Shown: one piece after another, positions 4,843-13,000 of the stretch
Numbering within the stretch: the first letter of the stretch is position 1
How the letters are laid out: the number at the start of each line of letters is the position of its first letter
From: a bacterium
GTDB taxonomy: Bacteria; Patescibacteriota; Minisyncoccia; Minisyncoccales; UBA10102
Length of the DNA stretch: 14,800 nucleotides
Reading direction: 5' to 3'
Assembly (NCBI GenBank): GCA_030698465.1
Contig: JAUYJZ010000033.1
Coordinates: forward strand, 1 to 14,800
Program-made: the position numbers and the translations under genes
The notes under the pieces: generated by a model
Databases searched by the model: none
What the model saw: only the letters and a program-made list of their open reading frames with translations
What the model was told of the DNA's origin: nothing

Positions 4843-5198
4843 TGGCAATACATAATACCATAGGAAAGGAAGGGGAGGAGACGGCAAGGAAGTACTTGGA
4901 GAGTAAGGAGTATAAGATTGTGGAGCAAAACTACAAGACAAAAAGGGCAGAGATTGATATTATTGCAAGACGGAAGAATGAATTGGTGTTTGTAGAAGTG
5001 CGCACAAAGCACCATGAGCAATATGGAACACCAGAGGAGACCATTAACTACCAAAAGCGTATGCGATTACAGCGAAACGCAGAAGCGTATGTTCACAAAA
5101 CGAAGTACCGCGGCCCATACCGCATAGACGCTATTTGTTTGATTATTAATGGCACCGGGCTTCAGCGAATAGACCACTATGAAAGCATCTGTGAATAG
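4842..5198 (+). CDS. yraN: UPF0102/YraN family endonuclease-like protein
   Basis: This gene encodes 118 residues, the normal family size. The order GKEGEETARKYLESK, then NYKTKRAEIDIIARR, then LVFVEVRTK, then YGTPEETINYQK is diagnostic of UPF0102, a PD-(D/E)XK restriction-endonuclease-like fold. Likely metal-site residues are E10, E37/D39 and E52. The usual Lys of the E-x-K motif is R54 here (VEVRTK), a substitution common in the family as I recall it. Its function is not firmly known; in many genomes it lies near comM/dprA, as here, and is presumed to act on DNA. The ATG overlaps the comM stop by one base (TAATG), so the three genes form an overlapping operon. No strong hairpin follows the stop. 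Confidence 0.93.
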   Translation: MAIHNTIGKEGEETARKYLESKEYKIVEQNYKTKRAEIDIIARRKNELVFVEVRTKHHEQYGTPEETINYQKRMRLQRNAEAYVHKTKYRGPYRIDAICLIINGTGLQRIDHYESICE

Positions 5199-5218
5199 CT
5201 TAACCGGCTAAGTATATA

Positions 5219-5224
5219 TATAAT
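5219..5224 (+). promoter_or_regulatory. -10 element (TATAAT) for the first ligase/TPR gene, leaderless arrangement
   Basis: TATAAT at 5219-5224 sits in an alternating TA run, nine bases before ATG 5234. Transcription from it would begin about three bases before the start codon. No convincing -35 hexamer is visible at the right spacing (TAGCTT at 5196-5201 is poor). Confidence 0.4.
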
Positions 5225-5233
5225 GAAAGGGAC

Positions 5234-7465
5234 ATGGGAAAACTCCTAAGTTTCATTACAAGAGTAAGCATTGTTCTGACTGTCTTTCTGATTCCATTGG
5301 CAGTGAGCCCCTGGACCTTTGAGGCTTTTGAGTTTCCAAAGCAGTATCTCTTGATATTCTTGGTTTTCTTGGGGACTTTAGCTTGGTTTGCCAAAATGGT
5401 CTTGGTAGAGCGGGAAGTGCATGTGAAAAGGACTCCCCTTGATCTTCCCATTCTCCTTTTTGTTTTCTTTGCCTTACTCTCAAGTGTGTTTTCAGCTGAT
5501 CTGTGGTCTTCTTTGTTTGGGTACTACGGAAGGTTTTCTGACGGGATCTTTGGTATTTTGGCTTCAGCCCTGTTGTATTTTCTTATTACCAACACAATAC
5601 AAAGGCCTGCCTCTTTGGTGCGTCCCTTTCTTATTTCAGTAGGTCTCGCAGTGGGGATAGGGTACCTTTCCTTGTTTGGGGTGCTTTCTCATATTTCTGA
5701 GCTTTGGCCTTTGGTACAACAGGTTGGGTTTAACCCTGTTTCCGGGAGTTTGGAAGGGTTTGCGGTATTCCTTGCCTTTCTCGTTTCCTTCCTTGCCTTT
5801 CTTTCCGTACGCCCTGAGATACGACAGTTGCCTTTTGTTGGGAATCTTTTGCTGCTTGTTTCAGGTTTTGGCATACTCCTTTTAATAGATATGCAAGAGG
5901 CGTGGGTGATTCTGCTCTTTGGTCTGCTGCTTGCTTTGCTGGCAGGGCTTTTTCACCGTTCCCTTACAGGGCACCAGATACGCTTGAGGCGTTTATGGCT
6001 CCCTTTTGTGCTCTTGCTCTTAACCGTCATCCTGCTGTTTTCTTCAGCTCGTTTGCCTCAGATGGGGCAGCAGTTTCAAAGAGAATCCGTGCTTTCAAAA
6101 GAGATATCCTGGGGCATTGCGTCTGACACGGTCAAAGAAAATGGAAAGAATCTGCTTTTAGGTTCGGGACCCGGCACCTTTGCCGTGGATTTTTCTCAGT
6201 GGCGTCCAGCAGAGCTTAATATGACTCCTCAGTGGCAGGCCCGCTTTGACCGCGCCGGAAGCCATTTCGCAGAACTCTTGGCAACTCTTGGTATTCTGGG
6301 ATTCCTTTCCTATCTCGGCCTTCTTTTCTGGTTCTTTCTCGTTTCCCTGTTGTTTTTGAAAGACCGAAAAAACTTTCCCTTTGTTCTTGGGGTTGCAGTC
6401 CTCTTTTTGGGTCAGGCGCTGTACTACCAGACTACAGTGCTGCAGGTTGCCTTTTGGCTATTTTTGGCTTTGGCTGCGATTTCCTGGGAGCTTCCGCCAA
6501 AGGAATTCCGCTTTTCTCTAAGAGGGTTCCCGGAGTTTAAGGTTGCTGCCCAAGCTCTCCTCTTATTCTTTCTATTTGGTTTTGGAGCAGCCTTGTTTTT
6601 TGGAGCTAAGGTTTTTGCAGCTGACATGAACTACTTGGCTTCCCAGAATACGAAGAGCACGAGCTCTGTAATCAAGATTGATGTCGCCTTGGAGGCTTCT
6701 CGTCTTAACCCCTGGCAGGCAGAGTATAAGATTTATCTTTCCCGTTTGTACCTTCAAAGGGCCTTGACCGAGTTGAGAAAGTCAGAGGGGGCTCGTAGCC
6801 AAGAGCAGATTTCCCAGGATGTGCAGCTTAGCATTGCATATACAAGGGGGGATACCCTGGGGGTAAAAGAGATTGTAGGGGCAACAGAGCTGAGTCCAAA
6901 GCGTGTAGCCTCGTGGGAAACCCTGGGAGCCGTATATCGAGACATTACGTTTGCCTCGGGAGCTCTTGACTGGGCCATTCGTTCCTTTGAGGCAGCTCTC
7001 TCCCTTGAACCCGCAAACCCGGTGTTGTATACTGAAGTAGGAAAACTGTACGTTACCAAAGAAGAGTTTTTAAAGGCCCGAGAGCGCCTTGAAAAGGCAG
7101 TGGAGCTAAAACCAGACTTTGTGCCCCCACGCTTTCAGCTTGCCCTGCTCAGAGAAAAAGAAGGGGATTCAGCAAAAGCTCTTTTGGAATTGAGAGAACT
7201 GGTCTTGACCTATCCCCTGGACACAGAAAGTGCTTTCCAACTTGGACGTATGCTGTATAATGCAGGAGAGGTGGAGGAAGCAATCTTGCAGTTCCAGGGA
7301 GTGCTCAAACTTGCTCCCAACCACTCAAACGCTTTGTTCGCTCTGGGAGTGGCTTTAGAAAAGCAAGGGAGAGTTGAGGAAGCCGTAGCTCAGTTTGAAA
7401 AGGTTTTGCAGCTCAACCCTGGAAATGTCGATGTACAAGAAAGGTTGCAAGGTCTCAGAGAATAG
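5234..7465 (+). CDS. O-antigen ligase-like (Wzy_C) membrane protein with C-terminal TPR repeats, paralogue 1
   Basis: This gene encodes 743 residues. About residues 10-470 are a dozen hydrophobic segments in the pattern of the O-antigen ligase/polymerase superfamily. Between them a hydrophilic loop carries GSGPGTF (from G310), RPAELN and then GSHFAELLATLGILG. H344 in this last motif matches the conserved His of the ligase loop in WaaL/PglL-like proteins. Residues ~480-740 hold about five TPR-like helix pairs, including VLYTEVGKLYVTKEEFLKARE and AVAQFEKVLQLNPG. The family transfers lipid-linked glycans to lipid A or protein, or polymerises them, at the outer face of the membrane; the acceptor here is unknown. 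The start is uncertain because AAAGGG at 5226-5231 lies only two bases from the ATG. This fits poorly as a ribosome site but fits a leaderless transcript from the TATAAT at 5219-5224. Confidence 0.82.
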   Translation: MGKLLSFITRVSIVLTVFLIPLAVSPWTFEAFEFPKQYLLIFLVFLGTLAWFAKMVLVEREVHVKRTPLDLPILLFVFFALLSSVFSADLWSSLFGYYGRFSDGIFGILASALLYFLITNTIQRPASLVRPFLISVGLAVGIGYLSLFGVLSHISELWPLVQQVGFNPVSGSLEGFAVFLAFLVSFLAFLSVRPEIRQLPFVGNLLLLVSGFGILLLIDMQEAWVILLFGLLLALLAGLFHRSLTGHQIRLRRLWLPFVLLLLTVILLFSSARLPQMGQQFQRESVLSKEISWGIASDTVKENGKNLLLGSGPGTFAVDFSQWRPAELNMTPQWQARFDRAGSHFAELLATLGILGFLSYLGLLFWFFLVSLLFLKDRKNFPFVLGVAVLFLGQALYYQTTVLQVAFWLFLALAAISWELPPKEFRFSLRGFPEFKVAAQALLLFFLFGFGAALFFGAKVFAADMNYLASQNTKSTSSVIKIDVALEASRLNPWQAEYKIYLSRLYLQRALTELRKSEGARSQEQISQDVQLSIAYTRGDTLGVKEIVGATELSPKRVASWETLGAVYRDITFASGALDWAIRSFEAALSLEPANPVLYTEVGKLYVTKEEFLKARERLEKAVELKPDFVPPRFQLALLREKEGDSAKALLELRELVLTYPLDTESAFQLGRMLYNAGEVEEAILQFQGVLKLAPNHSNALFALGVALEKQGRVEEAVAQFEKVLQLNPGNVDVQERLQGLRE

Positions 7466-7499
7466 AGTATAAAGGAAGAAGTCATAATTAGCTTATTTT

Positions 7500-7505
7500 T
7501 ATAAT
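7500..7505 (+). promoter_or_regulatory. -10 element (TATAAT) for the second ligase/TPR gene, leaderless arrangement
   Basis: TATAAT at 7500-7505 in a very AT-rich 50-base spacer lies ten bases before ATG 7516, giving a leader of about four bases. There is no Shine-Dalgarno before the ATG (ACCATCAT) and no clear -35. The placement mirrors that before the first paralogue. Confidence 0.4.
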
Positions 7506-7515
7506 TAACCATCAT

Positions 7516-9864
7516 ATGAACTCAGCCACACTCTTAGATAGGGTCGCAAAGGGGAGCCTGTACGCAGTAGTATTCCTATTGCCTCTATGGTTTCTCCCTA
7601 TTACCCAGAATATCCTTATCTATCAAAAGCAAGCTCTTTTAATTATTCTTGTGTTTCTGGGGCTGATTGCCTGGCTGGCAAAAGCCGTGAACCAAGGGGA
7701 GATTCGCCTTAGGGTGTCCATCTTGTATATTCCAGTTGGACTCCTGCTCTTGGGTATGGGTATCTCTACCTTGTTTTCCAAGTGGGCCGCAGCTTCCTTT
7801 TGGGGCTGGCCTTTGAGCTTGACCGACAGTTTTCTGACGTTTTTGGCCTTTGCCCTATTTTCCTTTTTGGTATTTCAGATTCTTGAGGACTCAAAGCATT
7901 TGTTCCGTTTGCTTTTAACCTTGCTGGTTTCTTCTGGGATTGCCGTTCTCTATGCCTTGCTTCAATCTTATGAGATGTATCTCTTGCCAGCAGTCTTTTC
8001 TAGGGTCCCAACCTTCAACACGCTGGGGAATATGAACACGGTAGCAGTTTTTGCAGCTGCCCTCTTACCCTTAGCCCTTACCCTGGCTTTTGTCTCAAAG
8101 CTTCTCTTGCGTTGGGTCTTGTGGGCCTTGGTACTTGTATTCCTTGCAGCTTTGATCTTTTTGAACTTTCAGACCGCCTGGGTTACCCTAACCGCAGGAC
8201 TTCTCGTACTTTTGGCTTTTGGTATGTGGAATATGCGAAAGCGAGCTGAGTTCGGGTGGGTTTCCTTTCCCATGGCTTTGGTCATTGTTGCCCTGTTCTT
8301 TATGGTGTTTCGGGTTGCCGTACCTGGTGCTCCCGGAACCATCCCATTGGAGGTATCCCCGAGCCAGGGGGCCACGTGGGGCATTGCGCAAAGCACATTA
8401 AAGCAAAACCCTTTGTTTGGATCTGGCCCTGGGACCTTCCCCTTGCAATATGCTGAGTTCCGCCCGGCCGAACTAAACCAGACCATTTTCTTTGGAACCA
8501 GGTTTGGGACGGGAGCTTCAGAAGTGCTCAACTGGCTGGTGACTAAGGGAGCGCTCGGACTTTTGCTCTTGCTTGGCCTATTCGGAACGCTCAAGGTTGT
8601 AGGGGCAAGAACCCTATTGCGCTTTGAAGGAGAAAACTTTCTTTGGATGTTAGGATTGGGTAGTTTTGCTTCCTTGGCTGCCTTGATTGTCTCCCAATTC
8701 TTCTACCCTGCCTCGTTCATGCCTTGGCTTCTCTTTTGGCTCTTACTTGGTGTCCTTGCCTTTGCGGCAACACGGAAGGTTTTTCAATTCACAGTGACTA
8801 CCTATCCCTTTCTTGCCTTGGCCTCTTCCTTTGTATTTCTACTTGTTTTAATCTTTGGTTTGGGTCTTTTGTTCATCGGCGGGCAAAAGTATGCGGCCGA
8901 GGTCCAATACTTAGAAGGGGCCAGAGCTTCTGCAGCCGGTGATTTGGAAAATGCTATTAGCAAGGTGTTGTCGGCGGCAAACCTAAATCCAAGCGTGGAC
9001 ATATATTGGCGTGACCTTTCCCAGTTGTATCTGGCAAGAGTGAATGCGGTAGCTGCAAATCAGGAGTTGACCCAAGAAGAGAGGGCGCAGCAGACGCAAA
9101 CAGCCGTTTCCAACGCTGTGGCAGCGGCCAGGGCTGCAACAAGCACTGCCCCGGCAAATGTTGCGAACTGGAACGTACAGGGATTTGTGTATCGCAGCTT
9201 GATTGGCATTCAGGGAGCTGAAACCTTAGCAGCCGAAGCCTATCTTAAGGCAGCGGAATTAGAACCTAATTCTCCCTTTCCATGGACAGAGCTTGCTCGG
9301 GCATACATTTTGCAGGCCCAGACTTTAAGCTCCCAGGATAAAGGGTCAGAGCAGCGAGCGCTGGCTTTAGACAATGCCTTGGAAAATCTGAACAAGGCCC
9401 TGGAACTTAAAGATGACTATGCCCCAGCTCATTTCTTGACTGCCGTGGTTTATGATCAGCAGGGCAAGTCGGACGAAGCTGTAGCAAAGCTTGAGGAAAC
9501 AAAGCTTATCGCAGATCCCAATGACATTGGGTTGGCTTTCCAGTTGGGAGTATTGTATTGGCAGCGAGAAGAGTTGAGCAAGGCAAAAACGGAGTTAGAG
9601 CGGGCAAAATCAATCAACCCAAACTATTCTAACGCAAGATACATCTTGGGCCTGGTGTATGATGCACAGGGGAACAACGAGGCAGCAAAGCTTGAGTTCT
9701 CTGAGGTGGAGAGATTGAATCCGGGCAACGAGGAGATAAAGAAGATTTTGGCAAACCTAGAGAACGGACTCCCAGCCTTAGAAGGCATTCAAGTAGCCCA
9801 ACCCCCCATTCAGGAAACTCCTCCTGAAATCCAGGGGCAGACAAGTCCTGAAGAGAAGCAATAG
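7516..9864 (+). CDS. O-antigen ligase-like membrane protein with C-terminal TPR repeats, paralogue 2
   Basis: This gene encodes 782 residues with the same architecture as its upstream neighbour: about a dozen membrane segments to residue ~460, then TPR-like repeats (about 465-750) and a Pro/Gln/Glu-rich tail of ~30 residues. The N-terminal part (FLLPLWFLPITQ, then YQKQALLIILVFLGLIAWLAKAV) aligns with paralogue 1 (FLIPLAVSPWTFE, FPKQYLLIFLVFLGTLAWFAKMV). GSGPGTF (from G302) and FRPAELN are shared, supporting tandem duplication. The ligase-loop His is not kept: the equivalent of H344 is E336 in GASEVLNWLVTKGALG. This copy may therefore have lost transfer activity, act as a partner or chain-length/scaffold subunit, or use another residue. 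The TPR region suggests protein-protein contact in a surface-glycan assembly complex. Function is inferred from architecture only. Confidence 0.8.
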   Translation: MNSATLLDRVAKGSLYAVVFLLPLWFLPITQNILIYQKQALLIILVFLGLIAWLAKAVNQGEIRLRVSILYIPVGLLLLGMGISTLFSKWAAASFWGWPLSLTDSFLTFLAFALFSFLVFQILEDSKHLFRLLLTLLVSSGIAVLYALLQSYEMYLLPAVFSRVPTFNTLGNMNTVAVFAAALLPLALTLAFVSKLLLRWVLWALVLVFLAALIFLNFQTAWVTLTAGLLVLLAFGMWNMRKRAEFGWVSFPMALVIVALFFMVFRVAVPGAPGTIPLEVSPSQGATWGIAQSTLKQNPLFGSGPGTFPLQYAEFRPAELNQTIFFGTRFGTGASEVLNWLVTKGALGLLLLLGLFGTLKVVGARTLLRFEGENFLWMLGLGSFASLAALIVSQFFYPASFMPWLLFWLLLGVLAFAATRKVFQFTVTTYPFLALASSFVFLLVLIFGLGLLFIGGQKYAAEVQYLEGARASAAGDLENAISKVLSAANLNPSVDIYWRDLSQLYLARVNAVAANQELTQEERAQQTQTAVSNAVAAARAATSTAPANVANWNVQGFVYRSLIGIQGAETLAAEAYLKAAELEPNSPFPWTELARAYILQAQTLSSQDKGSEQRALALDNALENLNKALELKDDYAPAHFLTAVVYDQQGKSDEAVAKLEETKLIADPNDIGLAFQLGVLYWQREELSKAKTELERAKSINPNYSNARYILGLVYDAQGNNEAAKLEFSEVERLNPGNEEIKKILANLENGLPALEGIQVAQPPIQETPPEIQGQTSPEEKQ

Positions 9865-9914
9865 GATTATTGGCTGTTGAAAACCTGGGGATAAGATACC
9901 TTTCTCAAAGAGGG

Positions 9915-9943
9915 TTGACATTTTTGTCAATATCTTTTACAAT
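9915..9943 (+). promoter_or_regulatory. Strong sigma-70-type promoter upstream of rpoB (P1)
   Basis: TTGACA (9915-9920), a 17-base spacer and TACAAT (9938-9943) give 11 of 12 consensus bases at ideal spacing, with transcription expected near 9950. TTGACA-TTTT-TGTCAA (9915-9930) is also a perfect inverted repeat covering the -35 element, so it could double as an operator. P1 marks rpoBC as its own transcription unit. Confidence 0.75.
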
Positions 9944-9973
9944 GCTCTGTAGCTAAATATTTTGGAAGATATC

Positions 9974-10001
9974 TTGTCCTTGACCTCTTTCTTTTTATAA
10001 T
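9974..10001 (+). promoter_or_regulatory. Second promoter candidate upstream of rpoB (P2)
   Basis: TTGTCC (9974-9979), a 16-base spacer and a perfect TATAAT (9996-10001) would start transcription near 10008. The -35 is only 4/6. Both P1 and P2 transcripts would contain the hairpin at 10016-10046. Confidence 0.45.
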
Positions 10002-10015
10002 CAGTAAGGTTCAGC

Positions 10016-10053
10016 AAGGCCCTTTTTTGTATGGGAAAGGGACCTTTGTTTTT
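10016..10053 (+). terminator. Terminator-like leader hairpin just before rpoB (possible attenuator)
   Basis: AAGGCCCTTT (10016-10025) pairs with AAAGGG-a-CCTT (10036-10046): ten base pairs with one bulged A and a 10-base loop. TTTGTTTTT (10045-10053) follows, and the rpoB ATG at 10055 comes next. Stem plus U-run is the form of an intrinsic terminator. The 3' arm also contains AAAGGGA, the only purine-rich stretch that could serve rpoB as a ribosome site, so folding would hide it. Confidence 0.45.
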
Positions 10054-10054
10054 C

Positions 10055-13000
10055 ATGTCTGTCCCACAACTTTCTTTCAAAAACTTCACGAAGAGTGCGC
10101 TTTCTCTTCCCTTGCCCTATTTGATTCAGGTACAGCAAGATAGCTGGAACCATTTTTGGGTGCAGGACTTTAAAGAATTACTCCAAGAGATTTCTCCCAT
10201 TCGCGACCACACAAAAAAAGAGTTTGAGTTGTGGTTTTTGGATTTCAAAATGGGAAATCCCAACCACTCCTCAGATCTGGAGGCAAAGGAGAACGATGAC
10301 TCCTTTGAAGCTCCTTTACGGGTAAAGGTCCGTTTGGTGAATCTGAAAACAAAAGAGCAAAAAGAGCAGGAGATTTTCCTTGCCGATTTTCCTTTGATGA
10401 CCGAACGGGGAACTTTCATTATCAACGGGGTAGAGCGAGTTGCCATTTCGCAACTTATTCGTTCCCCTGGTGCCTTTTTCACTGGCCAGAATATTGGAGT
10501 TAACAGAAAGATATTCGGAGCAAAAATTATCCCAAACCGCGGAGCCTGGTTGGAGTTTGAGACCGAGAATTCCGGGTTCATCGGAGTTCGCATTGACCGG
10601 AAAAGAAAGGCCCCTGCTACCACGCTGTTGAAAGCATTCGGCTTGGAAACCGAAGAAGCGCTGAAAGAAGCTTTTGCAGATGTAGACACAGGTGAGGTAC
10701 GTTTTATTGAAGAAACCTTAAAAAAGGACGTCACGAAAGGGCAAGGGGATGCCTTAATAGAAATCTATCGACGTCTGCGTCCTGGTGACTACGTTACCCC
10801 AGACACGGCAAAAGAACTCATCTGGAATATGTTCTTTAACTTTGAGAGGTATGACCTCTCGAGGGTTGGAAGATGGAAAACGTTGCAGCGCCTCCCCGAA
10901 CTCAAAAAGAAACTCCAGAAAGGCAAAAAAGAGGACGAGGTTACCCTAGAGGATCGGGTTATAAAGAAGGAAGATGTGGTGGAAGTGCTCAGGGAAATCA
11001 TCCGGCTCAACAATACCCCGGGGGCTCAACCTGACCAGATTGACCACCTGGGAAACCGAAGGGTTAGGACCTTTGCTGAGTTTTTGCAGAATCGCCTGCG
11101 CGTTGGGTTTATGAGAATGGAGCGCATCGTAAAGGACAGAATGTCCACCTTGGATTCCTCCACCCTGACCGCCTCACAATTAGTGAACCCAAGGCCGGTT
11201 ATGGCAATTATTAAGGAATTTTTCACTTCATCTCAAATTACCCAGTTCATGGATAATGAGAATCCTCTGGCGGAATTAGAACACAAGAGAAGGGTTTCTG
11301 CCACGGGCCCTGGAGGACTAACCCGCGAGAGAGCGGGTTTTGAGGTAAGGGATGTGCAGCCTTCCCACTACGGCAGGATTTGCCCCATTCAGACGCCTGA
11401 GGGCCCCAATATTGGTCTTGTGGGGCATATGGCATGCTATGCACGAATTAACTCATACGGGTTTCTGGAAACTCCGTACTTTGTAGTAGAAAAGGGAAAG
11501 GTGACAAAAGATGTGAAATACCTCAATGCCTTTGAGGAAGAGCAGGAGGTCATAGCGCATGCTGGGATTCCCGTAGACGGAAACGGGAAGATTTTGCCAG
11601 AGAAAGTAGAGGCCAGGGTAAAGGGGGAGCCTGGCATTGCACCGAGAGAAACCATTACCCATTTTGATGTCTCTCCCACGCAATCCATTTCTGTGGCAAC
11701 GTCCTTGATTCCTTTTTTGAGAAATGATGATGCCAACCGCGCTTTAATGGGTTCTAACATGCAGCGCCAGGCGGTTCCTCTACTCTTGCCCCAAAGCCCT
11801 TTGGTGGGAACGGGCCTGGAAGAAAAGGTGGCAAAGGATTCGGGTCTTGCGGTGGTAGCACAGGAAGACGGAGAAGTCACTGCAGTTGACGCAAAGCATA
11901 TTACAATAAAGCCAAAGAACGGAAAGCCGCAAACTCATACCTTAAAAAAGTTTGTCCGGACCAACCAATATACTTCTTTTCACCAGCGCCCCATTGTGGA
12001 CTTAGGTCAAAAAGTGAAAAAGGGCCAAATTGTAGCTGACGGGGGGGCTATTGACCAAGGGAGATTAGCCTTGGGCACCAACCTCCTGGTAGCTTTCGTA
12101 CCTTGGAGAGGAGGGAACTATGAGGACGCCATTATCATCTCAGAGCGCTTGGTCAAAGACGACCGGTTCACCTCCATACACATTGAAGATTTTTCAGCTG
12201 ACATCAGAGAAACCAAGCTGGGACCTGAAGTTACCACCTCAGATATCCCTAACGTGGGAGAGGAAAAGCTCAAGGATCTAGATGAAGAAGGAGTGGTGAG
12301 AATCGGGGCTGAAGTTGGGCCAAACGATATTCTGGTGGGCAAGATTTCTCCCAAAGGGGAGGCTGACCTTACCGCAGAAGAGAGATTGCTAAGAGCCATT
12401 TTCGGGGAAAAGGCCAGAGATGTGAAAGACAGTTCTCTCTTAATGCCTCACGGAAAGCGTGGAAGGGTTGTGTCGGTTAAGGTGTTTGAAAGGGCTCAGG
12501 GCCACAAGCTGGACCCAGGAGTTATAAAGCGCATCCATGTTGAGGTAGCAGAGCTTAGAAAGGTGCAACCGGGAGACAAGCTGGCTGGAAGGCACGGAAA
12601 CAAGGGAGTCATTTCCTTTGTTCTGCCAGAGGAAGATATGCCTTTCATGGAAGACGGAACTCCTGTGGACATTGTTTTGAATCCCTTGGGAGTGGCTTCC
12701 AGAATGAACATTGGCCAGATTTTAGAAACCCATCTTGGATGGGCAGCAAAAGCTGCAGGATATCATGCCATAACCCCGGGTCTAGCAGGAGCTACGGAAG
12801 AGGATATTAAAGCTGAATTAAAAGCAGCAGGGCTCCCAGAAGACGGGAAGGTAAAGCTTTTTGATGGACGGGACGGGAAACCGTTTCCCCAGAAAATCAC
12901 CGTGGGGCAAATCTACATGATGAAGCTGATTCACATGGTGGAAGACAAGATTCACATGCGCTCCATTGGCCCTTACTCTTTGATTACACAGCAACCCTTG

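Noticed and set aside
9859..9872. CAATA/TATTG hairpin at the stop of the second ligase gene as a terminator
   Set aside because: Only a 5-bp AT-rich stem without a U-run; too weak to call.
10126..10734. 202-codon minus-strand open frame opposite rpoB
   Set aside because: Ser/Phe-rich antisense shadow of highly conserved rpoB codons; no domain recognised.
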